Positions 25,546 through 33,482 of a stretch of 64,000 bases of DNA are shown here, piece by piece. The notes beneath the pieces were generated by a model. That model was given only the letters and a program-made list of their open reading frames with translations, had not been told where the DNA came from and did no database searches. The stretch is from Leptolyngbya sp. PCC 7375 (GTDB lineage: Bacteria; Cyanobacteriota; Cyanobacteriia; Phormidesmidales; Phormidesmidaceae): assembly GCF_000316115.1 (NCBI RefSeq), contig NZ_JH993797.1:1040486-1104485 (forward strand). The letters run 5' to 3'. The position numbers and the translations under genes were made by a program. The stretch's first letter is position 1. Each line of letters begins with the position of its first letter.

Positions 25546-26466
25546 ATGCGTTACCATTTTTACACCGTTGATGTTTTTACCAAGCATATTTTTGGTGGTA
25601 ATCCCCTGGCTGTTTTTCCAGAGGCCAATGGGTTAAAACCAGAGCAAATGCAGCGGATTGCCAGTGAGTTTAATTTATCTGAGACTGCATTTGTTCTGCC
25701 GCCAGAGACCACCGAGGGAACCTATCGCCTGAGGATTTTCACCCCAGGCACTGAGTTACCCTTTGCCGGACATCCCACCATTGGTACGGCCTATGTACTG
25801 GCAGCCATCGGCAAGGTGCCTTTAAGCGAAAATAAGACAACGATTATTTTTGAAGAAGGCGTTGGCGATATTCCAGTTGTCATTCATAGCACCAATGGTC
25901 AACCCACCTTTGCACAGTTTTCAGCGGCTCAACTGCCAGAGTTTGGCCCAGAGCCTCCACCTCTGGCTAAGCTAGCTTCTATGCTGTCTCTCCAACCGTC
26001 AGATTTACACGCAGATAACTGGACGCCTCAGGCGTTATCCTGTGGGGTACCGTTTTTGTTTATTCCGATTTGCGATCGCACCGCCCTAGCCAAAGCGCAA
26101 CTCAATCTCACCACATGGGAAGCAACATTAGCCTCCTATTGGGCTCCCCACATTTATCTGTTCACCCCTGATCCAGAATTAGAAAGCTCCGATTTTCGAA
26201 CCAGGATGTTTGCACCCGCCATGGGTATCCAAGAAGATCCGGCCACTGGAGCCGCTGCCACAGCTTTTGCAGGCTATCTCAGCCAAACTGCAAAAGCTGG
26301 AAAATTACGCTGGGTGATTGAACAGGGATTTGACATGGGACGGCCCAGCTTTCTAGACATTGAAGCAGATAAAGACGGTAACAAAATATCTGCCATTCGC
26401 GTTGGTGGAAATTCAGTTCAAGTCAGCCAAGGAGAGATAACCATTCCATCAGGAGACAACCCATGA
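25546..26466 (+). CDS. PhzF-family isomerase/epimerase-like protein
   Basis: About 306 residues from the ATG at 25546 (MRYHFYTVDVFTKHIFGGNPLAVFPEANG); the upstream in-frame TTG at 25480 is rejected. Family motifs are clear: catalytic-type Glu46 in FNLSETAFVL, FTPGTELPFAGHPTIGTAYVL, and the C-terminal EDPATGAAATAFAGYL. PhzF proteins fold like diaminopimelate epimerase; PhzF itself isomerises a dihydroanthranilate, but most homologues have unknown substrates and no phenazine genes are present here. Its stop overlaps the SDR start (ATGA), so the two are translationally coupled. Confidence 0.88.
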   Translation: MRYHFYTVDVFTKHIFGGNPLAVFPEANGLKPEQMQRIASEFNLSETAFVLPPETTEGTYRLRIFTPGTELPFAGHPTIGTAYVLAAIGKVPLSENKTTIIFEEGVGDIPVVIHSTNGQPTFAQFSAAQLPEFGPEPPPLAKLASMLSLQPSDLHADNWTPQALSCGVPFLFIPICDRTALAKAQLNLTTWEATLASYWAPHIYLFTPDPELESSDFRTRMFAPAMGIQEDPATGAAATAFAGYLSQTAKAGKLRWVIEQGFDMGRPSFLDIEADKDGNKISAIRVGGNSVQVSQGEITIPSGDNP

Positions 26467-27200
26467 CTCAGCCAATTTGTTTAATCACAGGGGTGGGAGA
26501 GGGGACAGGAGCCGCAATTGCCCGCCGATTTGCTAAAAGTGGCTATCGGTTGGCCATGCTTGCCCGCAACCGCGAGCGACTCCGGAAACTTGAGCAGGAA
26601 ATCCCTCAGGCTCACGCCTATGGTTGTGATGTGAGTAATTTGGAGGAATTAATCACCACCGTGGAACATATCCAAGCAGAGATGGGACACCCTTCTGTGC
26701 TAATTCACAATGCCGTTAGCGCTACGTTTGGAACGTTTCTCAACGCTGATCCGGAGACATTAGAACATAATTTTCGAGTCAATACGACCTCTCTGCTTTA
26801 CCTGGTGCGTCAGCTGGCACCGACGATGGTGCAAACAGGGAGTGGCACCATTATTGTGACTGGCAACACAGCAGCCCATAGAGGAATTCCCACCTATGCT
26901 CTCTTTGCCCCCACGAAAGCAGCACAGCGGATTTTAGCGCAGTCCCTGGCCCGCGAGTTGGGACCCAAAGGCATTCATGTAGCCTATCTGACCATTGATG
27001 CTGCGATCGCAACCCCCTGGTCAAAAGATCTACCTGTTCAAGGCCTCAACACTCAACCTTTGAACCAACAAATAACAATTTCTAAAGAGTTCTTCTGCCA
27101 ACCAGTTGATATTGCCGAAGAAACATTTCACATCGCCCATCAACCCCGATCAGCCTGGTCCTTTGATGTAGAACTTCGTCCTTCTACTGAAAAGTGGTGA
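26463..27200 (+). CDS. Short-chain dehydrogenase/reductase-like protein with Phe at the Tyr position
   Basis: 245 residues: nucleotide loop TGVGEGTGAAIARRF (about 9-23), CDVSNLEELITTV, HNAVSATFG, and the helix PTKAAQRILAQSLARELGPKGIHVAYLTID. In SDRs the catalytic Tyr lies four residues before Lys; here that place is Phe148 (FAPTK, Lys152), with a Tyr three residues earlier. A subgroup of SDR homologues shares this change, so classical oxidoreductase activity is uncertain. ATG at 26463 overlaps the phzF-like stop by four bases. Confidence 0.82.
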   Translation: MTQPICLITGVGEGTGAAIARRFAKSGYRLAMLARNRERLRKLEQEIPQAHAYGCDVSNLEELITTVEHIQAEMGHPSVLIHNAVSATFGTFLNADPETLEHNFRVNTTSLLYLVRQLAPTMVQTGSGTIIVTGNTAAHRGIPTYALFAPTKAAQRILAQSLARELGPKGIHVAYLTIDAAIATPWSKDLPVQGLNTQPLNQQITISKEFFCQPVDIAEETFHIAHQPRSAWSFDVELRPSTEKW

Positions 27201-27236
27201 GTAGAATTAAGTAGTGTATGCAGGAAACTACAGGCC

Positions 27237-28160
27237 ATGAAAATTTCTGTCATTGGCATCGGTAAAGTCGGTTCAACCATTAGCTTTGTTTTGGCAAAAG
27301 GCGGTTTAGCATCCGAATTAGTGCTATATAACCGCACCAGAGAAATTGCCCATGCTGAAGCCATCGATATTCAGCAGGCTGTAGCTCTCACCCCCTATCG
27401 ACTTATGGTTCGAGATGGTGAATTAGAAGACACTGCCAATTCAGACATCATTATCATTGCAGTCAGTGCCCCGATGCCTAAGAACATGATAAACCGCAAT
27501 GAGCTGTGCTTGCAAAACACTCAAATCATGCAAACGCTGATCCCGCCTCTGGCGCGCTATAGCCCGAACGCTATTTTTGTTAATGTCAGCAATCCCGTTG
27601 ACGCGTTAACTTACCAAATCTTACAGATTGCCCGGCAACAGTCTGAAGAAATCAACTGGCAACGGGTAATTGGCACTGGCACACTCATTGATTCAGCCCG
27701 ATTTCGTGATCTGTTATCCACTCAACTAGGCATCCACCCCGCCGATATCAACGCCTATATTTTAGGAGAACACGGAGACAGCCAATTTGCCGCTCTCAGT
27801 TCGGCTACGAGCGGTGGTGCATTAATTGATGCCAATCCTTTACGCCAACAGATGGTGGAAAAGGCGAAACAATCAGCATGGACCATTTTCAAAGCTAAGG
27901 GGTATACCAATTACACGGTATCTTTAGCTATGGAGATGATTGTGCGCAGTATTGTAGAGGATTCGCGATATACCCTACCAGTGACGGTATTAATCGATGG
28001 TTACTGTGATGTGTTTAACTGTTGTCTCAGTGTGCCTTGTGTTGTTGGCCGCCAGGGCATTCATTATCGTTTGGAAACTCGACTGAATGAGGCAGAGGTA
28101 TCGGCTTTCCAAAATTGTGCTCAGGTGGTTCAACAACAAATCCAGGGTGTGAACTTATAA
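27237..28160 (+). CDS. Lactate/malate dehydrogenase-family 2-hydroxyacid dehydrogenase
   Basis: 307 residues with the LDH/MDH layout: MKISVIGIGKVGSTISFVLA, VNVSNPVDALTYQI, GTGTLIDSARFRDLL and catalytic His in GEHGDSQFAAL. The substrate loop reads SAPMPKNMINRNELCLQN, with neither the LDH Gln nor a clear MDH Arg at the specificity position and a shorter loop, which points to another 2-hydroxy acid (HicDH-like) rather than lactate or malate. It starts 36 bp after the SDR stop and is probably the last gene of the phzF-SDR operon. The substrate suggestion is inference. Confidence 0.85.
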   Translation: MKISVIGIGKVGSTISFVLAKGGLASELVLYNRTREIAHAEAIDIQQAVALTPYRLMVRDGELEDTANSDIIIIAVSAPMPKNMINRNELCLQNTQIMQTLIPPLARYSPNAIFVNVSNPVDALTYQILQIARQQSEEINWQRVIGTGTLIDSARFRDLLSTQLGIHPADINAYILGEHGDSQFAALSSATSGGALIDANPLRQQMVEKAKQSAWTIFKAKGYTNYTVSLAMEMIVRSIVEDSRYTLPVTVLIDGYCDVFNCCLSVPCVVGRQGIHYRLETRLNEAEVSAFQNCAQVVQQQIQGVNL

Positions 28161-28411
28161 ACTGGCAAAAATATCTCTTAAAGATTTCACGTTCAGGTCA
28201 GGTAATGGAAACCACGATATTCTGGAGAGGATATAGAGCTAGAGATTAAACCCCATGTCCTATGCGCTTTGATCAAAGGTGGCCATCTTAGACAACCTGC
28301 AAAGAGTTTTATCTATTCTTACTATCTATAGATGGGCGCAATCAGCTAGCTCCAACTTTAGAACGTGGCTTATATAATGGCTTCAATGCCCCCATATCGA
28401 TCTGGCCAGCC

Positions 28412-29149
28412 ATGCATAATCACTACAGCAAGATGTTCTTGTATGACAGAGCTGATTATTCAACCAGCAGCCCAGTCTTGGATAATGCGCTGCTCAACCA
28501 GTCGATTAAGACGCTGGTGGCGATGATTGAACAAGAGCTGCGTCCTCAGGTTAGCCTTAAAAGTATTAGGCCCCATGACCCCATTGAGGTACAGAATATT
28601 CCGGCTCCGTGGCAGCTGTTAGGTACGGGCAACTATGCGGCGGTATTTACCCATCCAGACTATTCCGATTTAGCCGTCAAGATCTATGCCCCAGATCGTC
28701 CTGGTTTTGAAGATGAAGCCGAAGTTTATCGCAGAATAGGCATTCATCCCGCTTTCTCTCAATGTTTCTACGCCCGAGATAATTTTTTAGTCCTCAAGTG
28801 CCTAGAGGGCGTCACCTTATATAACTGTCTACACCAGGGTCGACGCATTCCTAAACAGGTGATTTTAGATATTGATCAAGCCTTAGACTATGCTCGCAGT
28901 CGAGGATTACGCCCCCACGATGTCCATGGTAAAAATGTCATGATACAACAAGGTCGGGGCCTGGTTGTTGATATTTCAGACTTTCTGCGAGCAGGCTCTG
29001 GTTTAGCCTGGGACGATCTAAAGACATTTTACTATTGGGTTTATAGACCTTTTCTCTCACCTCTAAGGGTTCGTATTCCTCTCGCTTTACTGGACATCAG
29101 TCGAGGTGTTTATCGATTTCTACGCGTTTTGCTAAAGCGCAAAGCTTAA
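28412..29149 (+). CDS. Protein-kinase-like protein (short, atypical)
   Basis: 245 residues resembling a trimmed eukaryotic-type kinase: glycine loop LLGTGNYAAVF (about 71-81), Lys in DLAVKIY, catalytic loop RPHDVHGKNVMI in place of HRDxKxxN, and VVDISDF in place of DFG. The C-terminal lobe is short and ends in a basic, partly hydrophobic tail (LLDISRGVYRFLRVLLKRKA) that may touch membrane. Similar small serine/threonine kinase-like proteins occur in cyanobacteria; the substrate is unknown. It is convergent with the IS element and fmdB. About 250 bp upstream (28161-28411) I see nothing notable. Confidence 0.75.
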   Translation: MHNHYSKMFLYDRADYSTSSPVLDNALLNQSIKTLVAMIEQELRPQVSLKSIRPHDPIEVQNIPAPWQLLGTGNYAAVFTHPDYSDLAVKIYAPDRPGFEDEAEVYRRIGIHPAFSQCFYARDNFLVLKCLEGVTLYNCLHQGRRIPKQVILDIDQALDYARSRGLRPHDVHGKNVMIQQGRGLVVDISDFLRAGSGLAWDDLKTFYYWVYRPFLSPLRVRIPLALLDISRGVYRFLRVLLKRKA

Positions 29150-29230
29150 GGGCCGTTTATTAATCGGCCTACACCACAGCTATGAATTTATACCTTTTGT
29201 CTTGGTCTTAGTTACCTTAAAGGCGTTGAG

Positions 29231-30545
29231 CTGACTGACTGACACATCTCAGATGCCCCCATTAATATCTCAAGTCCGACATCGTATTGACCGAATACGG
29301 GAAAACCAAATCAGGTCATAGTAACGTTGCTCAGCCTTGTTGGACGCAAAACAAGGGTCTGGGTCTTTGGGCAATAAGGGGACTGGTTTCAGAAGAGTCC
29401 GACCTTTGTGAACGACTCCCTTGAGCCACCGTAAGCCAATTTTGAGATAGCTGAGCCCTCGTCTCCAATGGGTATCCACCTGTTGACGTAAGCCTTCACA
29501 CTGCACCGCCATGCCTTGAGTGGTGCCGTATAACAAGGCAATGGCGGCCACCAAATAGAGACGCTCTAGAGCTTGAGCGGATCGAATGCGAGAGTCTTCG
29601 AGTTCAAAGGCTCCTGATTTGCTATCTAAAAACAACTCCTCAACCCGAAACCGCAAGGCATATTGCCACAACGTTTGTAGACTCGGTGATTCATCCGTAA
29701 TCACCGCCCAGGATTCCTTCGTCCCTCGCACGGTTGCCAAGACTAAATTACATCGATGCTCACCATCTTGCCAGAGCCCCACGTTCTCATAGAGAGTGGC
29801 TTCTCCTTTGGGAGGCCACAGCGCTTGTACTTCAATGGGATGACGGCATGGGCCGTGGAGATGAACATCACACGCAATGCGCAAACAATAGTGCCAACCA
29901 CTCGCTTGCAACCAACTCATGAGGTCATGGTTGGCAAACCCTCGGTCAGCTAACAACATCGTGTTGGGATGCCGACGCAACAGCCAACGGGCACGCCGTA
30001 ACAAGGGTCGATATTCATCGAACGCAACCATGGCACTTTCATGCTCTAATACCCGCCATAGAAGTGGTACCGCTCGTCCACAACACACAACCGACAGGTG
30101 AATCATACAATAGCGATTCCACAGCATGGTCGTATCCAATGCTAGATAGAGTCGATGAGCCCGCCAGTTGGTGAGCGCTAACAACACCAGCGGCAGATAC
30201 AACCCCTTGACATCAATGAATCGGTTGATGAAAAAGCGATGCCACCGACGTTCAAAGCTCTGGGCCTGAGTCGCCCGACTGGGGACGTAGGGTTCCCAAG
30301 CGGGGAGGCTAAGTTGACCACTACAGATCAGGGCACTGACCATCCAAGCCAGTGTTTTCAGATGCCGGAGGTCTTTGTAACGGCTATGTTGACGCAGGAA
30401 GGGCAACAATTGATCATACAGTTGGGTAGAGGCTGACATGCATATCACGCTGATGGTTTGGTATCTTCAGCTTTGCATGCCCTCTGCCCATTTCCTTGTC
30501 GATCCTTATGGATTCTGGGTTACAGGATTTGTGTCAGGCAGTCAG
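29231..30545 (-). mobile_element. Complete IS4-family insertion sequence, 1315 bp
   Basis: Left end CTGACTGACTGACACA (29231-29246) and right end TGTGTCAGGCAGTCAG (30530-30545) are inverted repeats matching at 15 of 16 positions. Both are flanked directly by the 9-bp duplication GGCGTTGAG (29222-29230 and 30546-30554). The transposase is full length and oriented right to left. Insertion was into the last codons of fmdB. Joining the flanks restores ...CGC CTT TAA, so the original FmdB ended one residue after Arg. Confidence 0.95.
29270..30439 (-). CDS. IS4-family DDE transposase
   Basis: About 389 residues from the ATG at 30439 (MSASTQLYDQLLPFLRQHS); a GTG at 30448 is the alternative. The DDE triad is complete: first Asp in LYLALDTTML, second Asp in TMLLADRGF, and the IS4 signature Y-(2)-R-(3)-E-(6)-K in YALRFRVEELFLDSK. 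No frameshift or stop is present, so it is probably active or recently active. It fills the 1315-bp element with short non-coding ends. Confidence 0.93.
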   Translation of the reverse strand: MSASTQLYDQLLPFLRQHSRYKDLRHLKTLAWMVSALICSGQLSLPAWEPYVPSRATQAQSFERRWHRFFINRFIDVKGLYLPLVLLALTNWRAHRLYLALDTTMLWNRYCMIHLSVVCCGRAVPLLWRVLEHESAMVAFDEYRPLLRRARWLLRRHPNTMLLADRGFANHDLMSWLQASGWHYCLRIACDVHLHGPCRHPIEVQALWPPKGEATLYENVGLWQDGEHRCNLVLATVRGTKESWAVITDESPSLQTLWQYALRFRVEELFLDSKSGAFELEDSRIRSAQALERLYLVAAIALLYGTTQGMAVQCEGLRQQVDTHWRRGLSYLKIGLRWLKGVVHKGRTLLKPVPLLPKDPDPCFASNKAEQRYYDLIWFSRIRSIRCRT

Positions 30546-30822
30546 GGCGTTGAGATGCATGGCCAATCATCCAAGGACGCCCCCCTTTGGAGCTTTGACT
30601 AGTGGGTGTCGGTGGTACATCTTGGCGCTTAACAAACCGAGGTTCAGCGGAGTGACTCACTCGACTTAAACTGCCTGTATTGAGACTGATGTTAGGTGCT
30701 GTAAAAACCCGGGTGGCAATCACACCACAGCCAGGGCAGGGCAGTGGTATTTTCACCTCAGCCATCTTTCGCCACACATCAAAGGGGCCACAGTCGGCAC
30801 ACTTATAATCGTAAAGTGGCAT
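30520..30822 (-). CDS. fmdB: FmdB-type zinc-ribbon protein, 3' end rewritten by IS insertion
   Basis: 100 residues with an N-terminal zinc ribbon: MPLYDYKCADCG and CPGCG. FmdB proteins accompany formamidase/acetamidase genes and are proposed regulators; biochemical proof is thin. The usual C-terminal RPWMIGH is present, then ASQRPDCLTQIL. Bases 30530-30545 are the IS terminal repeat, so PDCLTQIL is IS-encoded; the uninterrupted gene would read ASQRL and stop. The domain is untouched, so function is probably kept. It follows fmdA by 15 bp on the same strand. Confidence 0.88.
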   Translation of the reverse strand: MPLYDYKCADCGPFDVWRKMAEVKIPLPCPGCGVIATRVFTAPNISLNTGSLSRVSHSAEPRFVKRQDVPPTPTSQSSKGGRPWMIGHASQRPDCLTQIL

Positions 30823-30837
30823 ATATTTTTCTCCTTG

Positions 30838-32043
30838 CTAAACTGGCAAAATAGGCTGGTCAAAGATTTCCGTCGGAATCGCTAACGTACAACAGGCATT
30901 AGGAATATCAACAATGCCACTGACTCGGCCTTCTACAGGGGCGCAACTTAACAGTAAATAGGCCTGCTCACCTGTAAAACCAAACTTTTTCAGATATTCA
31001 ATTGCATTCAAACAAGCACGACGATAGGCAATATGCACATCCATGTAATATTGTTTGCCTGAATACTCATCGACAGAAATACCTTCAAACACCAGGTATT
31101 CTGAATAGTGAGGTTCGACTGGACCTGGCTTGAAAATGGGGTTAACCATGCCATACTTATCCATGCCGCCCTTGATAATATCCACATGTAGGTCGATAAA
31201 CCCAGACATCTCAATGGCTCCACAGAAAGAAATCTCTCCATCCCCTTGGGAAAAGTGAATATCTCCCATGGAGAGTTTGGCACCCTCCACATATACCGGG
31301 AAGTATATGCGGGTGCCTCTAGAGAGATTCTTGATATCGCAGTTGCCCCCATGTTCTCGGGGTGGGACCGTACGAGCTGCTTCTGCAGCAATTCGATCAA
31401 ACTCTGCGGCTGATACAGTGCCTAAAATGGCATTGTTTGGATTCGGCAAGGCTGCCAACACTGGCTGATCGCCCGATAGCCCAGTACCGTAGGTACGTAA
31501 ATCGGGGGCAGTATTAACCAATTCTGCCTCTCGCTGATTCCATGTAGCCAACAACTCATGGGATGGCGCACAGCCAATCAAACCTGGGTGGGTAATCCCG
31601 GCAAATTTCACCCCTGGAATGTGGCGAGATGTGGTGTAAATCCCCTGGAAGTCCCAAATCGCTTTAGCAGCTTCAGGATAATGGTCTGTTAGAAACCCAC
31701 CGCCATTGTTCTTGGCAAAAATGCCAGTAAATCCCCACTCATCTCCTTGCAGTGCCCCAATGTCGACCAAATCTACCACCAGGATATCCCCTGGCTCTGC
31801 GCCATTGACCCAAATAGGACCACTGAGCACATGTACGACGGTCAAATCAACATCTCGAATATCGTCAGGGCTATCATTATCTTTGATTTGCCCATCTGTC
31901 CAGTCTTTACACTCAATCCGAAACACATCCCCAGGATTGACAGAAACAACGGCTGGAATGTCTGGATGCCAGCGATTATGACCAGGCAATTCTTGTTCTG
32001 ACATGGATTTTGTCAGATCCACCTTAAACAATGTTTGAGGCAT
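30838..32043 (-). CDS. fmdA: Formamidase/acetamidase (FmdA/AmdA family)
   Basis: 401 residues, usual family length. Signatures include HNRWHPDIPAVVSVNPGDVFRIECKDWTDG, ILVVDLVDIGAL, FTGIFAKNNGGGFLTDHYPEAAKAIWDF and THPGLIGCAPSHELL. It hydrolyses formamide or short amides to ammonia and the acid in the cytoplasm, a nitrogen-scavenging role. A canonical NtcA-type promoter lies about 130-170 bp upstream, so the gene should rise under nitrogen limitation, as is known for such genes in cyanobacteria. fmdB follows 15 bp later. Start ATG at 32043. Confidence 0.93.
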   Translation of the reverse strand: MPQTLFKVDLTKSMSEQELPGHNRWHPDIPAVVSVNPGDVFRIECKDWTDGQIKDNDSPDDIRDVDLTVVHVLSGPIWVNGAEPGDILVVDLVDIGALQGDEWGFTGIFAKNNGGGFLTDHYPEAAKAIWDFQGIYTTSRHIPGVKFAGITHPGLIGCAPSHELLATWNQREAELVNTAPDLRTYGTGLSGDQPVLAALPNPNNAILGTVSAAEFDRIAAEAARTVPPREHGGNCDIKNLSRGTRIYFPVYVEGAKLSMGDIHFSQGDGEISFCGAIEMSGFIDLHVDIIKGGMDKYGMVNPIFKPGPVEPHYSEYLVFEGISVDEYSGKQYYMDVHIAYRRACLNAIEYLKKFGFTGEQAYLLLSCAPVEGRVSGIVDIPNACCTLAIPTEIFDQPILPV

Positions 32044-32083
32044 ATTGTTGACTTCCCTGATAAACGAGGTAGACGTAAATTTT

Positions 32084-32113
32084 GGATCCGTTAGTCAACG
32101 GGCTAATGGATCC
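32084..32113. promoter_or_regulatory. Inverted repeat in the fmdA leader
   Basis: GGATCCGTTAG and CTAATGGATCC form an 11-bp inverted repeat with one mismatch and an 8-base loop, 40-70 bases upstream of the fmdA start and downstream of the predicted transcription start. It could be a hairpin in the 5' leader or an operator. Confidence 0.6.
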
Positions 32114-32170
32114 ACTCAACATTTAATATTGGGTATTCGATATTTCGTTTTGGCGTAATTACGTAGTCTG

Positions 32171-32213
32171 ACACTAGCTTTTATCACTTTACTCAGTATG
32201 TAACAATCGCTAC
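32171..32213 (-). promoter_or_regulatory. NtcA-activated promoter of fmdAB
   Basis: The palindrome GTA-N8-TAC (GTAACAATCGCTAC, 32200-32213) is the NtcA consensus. Reading toward fmdA it is followed after 23 bases by TAGTGT (32176 down to 32171), which fits the TAN3T -10 box of NtcA class II promoters. Direction and spacing match the known architecture, giving a predicted leader of roughly 120 bases. Binding itself is untested. Confidence 0.8.
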
Positions 32214-32653
32214 TCTAGACAAGATTTTTCTGTTACGTTTCTGATGTAAAAATTGAGCTGCTTTAAGAAGTATGTGGCAACTACCAACGGATCTGTAGCG
32301 GTTTATCTGTTGTTAATATTGAGCCGACAATCGATCAATGTTAGAAATTATAAGGGCTTTAGATTACTGAGCCCATTGTTTATTGAAGACCGTGATGTTT
32401 TATACGGCTAGTTGTTCAAGCCTTTATGAGCCTCACTATCCGGAGGTCTATGCTGTGATCTGAGACACAATCCAAGAAAAATTGATGGTTATATTAAAAC
32501 AGAGTTGGGACTGCTCCTCACATGTGTCTGTATTAACCATGCTGGCATAGAGTGGACCCAAACGGCTAACATGCTTTATTGCATAACTCTCTATGTCTAA
32601 CCCAATATCTGGTCGATAGAACACTCTATCAACTAACCCTCTATCTCTAAACC

Positions 32654-32691
32654 GAAGTCCTCCATAAGTCTTATTGATTATGGGGGACTTC
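32654..32691 (+). terminator. Strong hairpin, orphan terminator-like element
   Basis: GAAGTCCTCCATAA (32654-32667) pairs with TTATGGGGGACTTC (32678-32691) over 14 pairs including one G-U, followed on the plus strand by TTATTTG. No plus-strand gene ends here, and on the minus strand the element lies 84 bases beyond the stop of the secreted-protein gene (32775) but without a T-run. Either it ends that minus transcript weakly or it ends an unannotated plus-strand RNA from 32.2-32.65 kb. Confidence 0.6.
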
Positions 32692-32774
32692 TTATTTGTA
32701 ATGATACGGGTGCAAGCGATTATCCTCAGACTCTTTCAGTGCTGGTGTCTAGGAATAAATTTGGCAGATTGTTA

Positions 32775-33296
32775 TCAATCAAGGTGGATAAAACCTTCAT
32801 CGTCTATATCTCTAAATTCAACAGAATTACTCTCGATATCTTCAGAATCGTTGGAATCGAATTCAGGGATTTGAAAGCTTTCGTTCTCGTAGAGTTCTAC
32901 GGAGTCCCCTGGCTTAATTTCCTCACCATTTTGAGAAATATATCTTGTTGTTCCATCTCTACGATTCCTCACAAGCTTCACCCCAGTCGGGTATAGATAC
33001 TCAACAACATCACCAGAGTCTGACAATATGGTGACACCATTGCTCATGGTGTCGCCAACAGTATAAGGGCCGGACCTAGTGCCCTCAATCCTGATTTCTT
33101 CAGGCTCATTACTATCTGACATCTCTTCTTCTGATACACCGCAAAGATGATCTAAATGTATAATCTCTCCACCAGGACCTTCCATGTAACATACTGCTGA
33201 TGATTCCTCAGTCGATTTTATATCAACAGCCAGTGCAATGCTACCCGTAAGAAGTATGCAAATACTGGCCATGAAGAAAACTCTTCCTTGTTTCAT
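32775..33296 (-). CDS. Secreted acidic hypothetical protein
   Basis: 173 residues. Residues 1-23 form a signal peptide (basic start MKQGR, then FFMASICILLTGSIALAVD). After it comes CYMEGPGGEIIHLDHLCG, a Cys...Cys motif seen in many cyanobacterial secreted proteins, then a very acidic, Asp/Glu/Ser-rich chain with PYTVGDTMSNGVTIL in the middle. I do not recognise a function; a periplasmic or extracellular role is likely. Single gene, with the terminator-like hairpin downstream at 32654-32691. Confidence 0.75.
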   Translation of the reverse strand: MKQGRVFFMASICILLTGSIALAVDIKSTEESSAVCYMEGPGGEIIHLDHLCGVSEEEMSDSNEPEEIRIEGTRSGPYTVGDTMSNGVTILSDSGDVVEYLYPTGVKLVRNRRDGTTRYISQNGEEIKPGDSVELYENESFQIPEFDSNDSEDIESNSVEFRDIDDEGFIHLD

Positions 33297-33482
33297 TGAT
33301 CCTTACGTAATTGCTAAAAACACGAAACTGTATTACTGATGTAACGACAAGGTTACTTATACTCAGTTGCCTTTAATTCAGATAATAGCTCTAGTTTCAG
33401 ACCTTGGATGTTAATGAGATTACAGTTATTAAAAGTTACATTTTATTTCATAGTCTGGGCAACTCTTTTTTCGGTCAATTAG

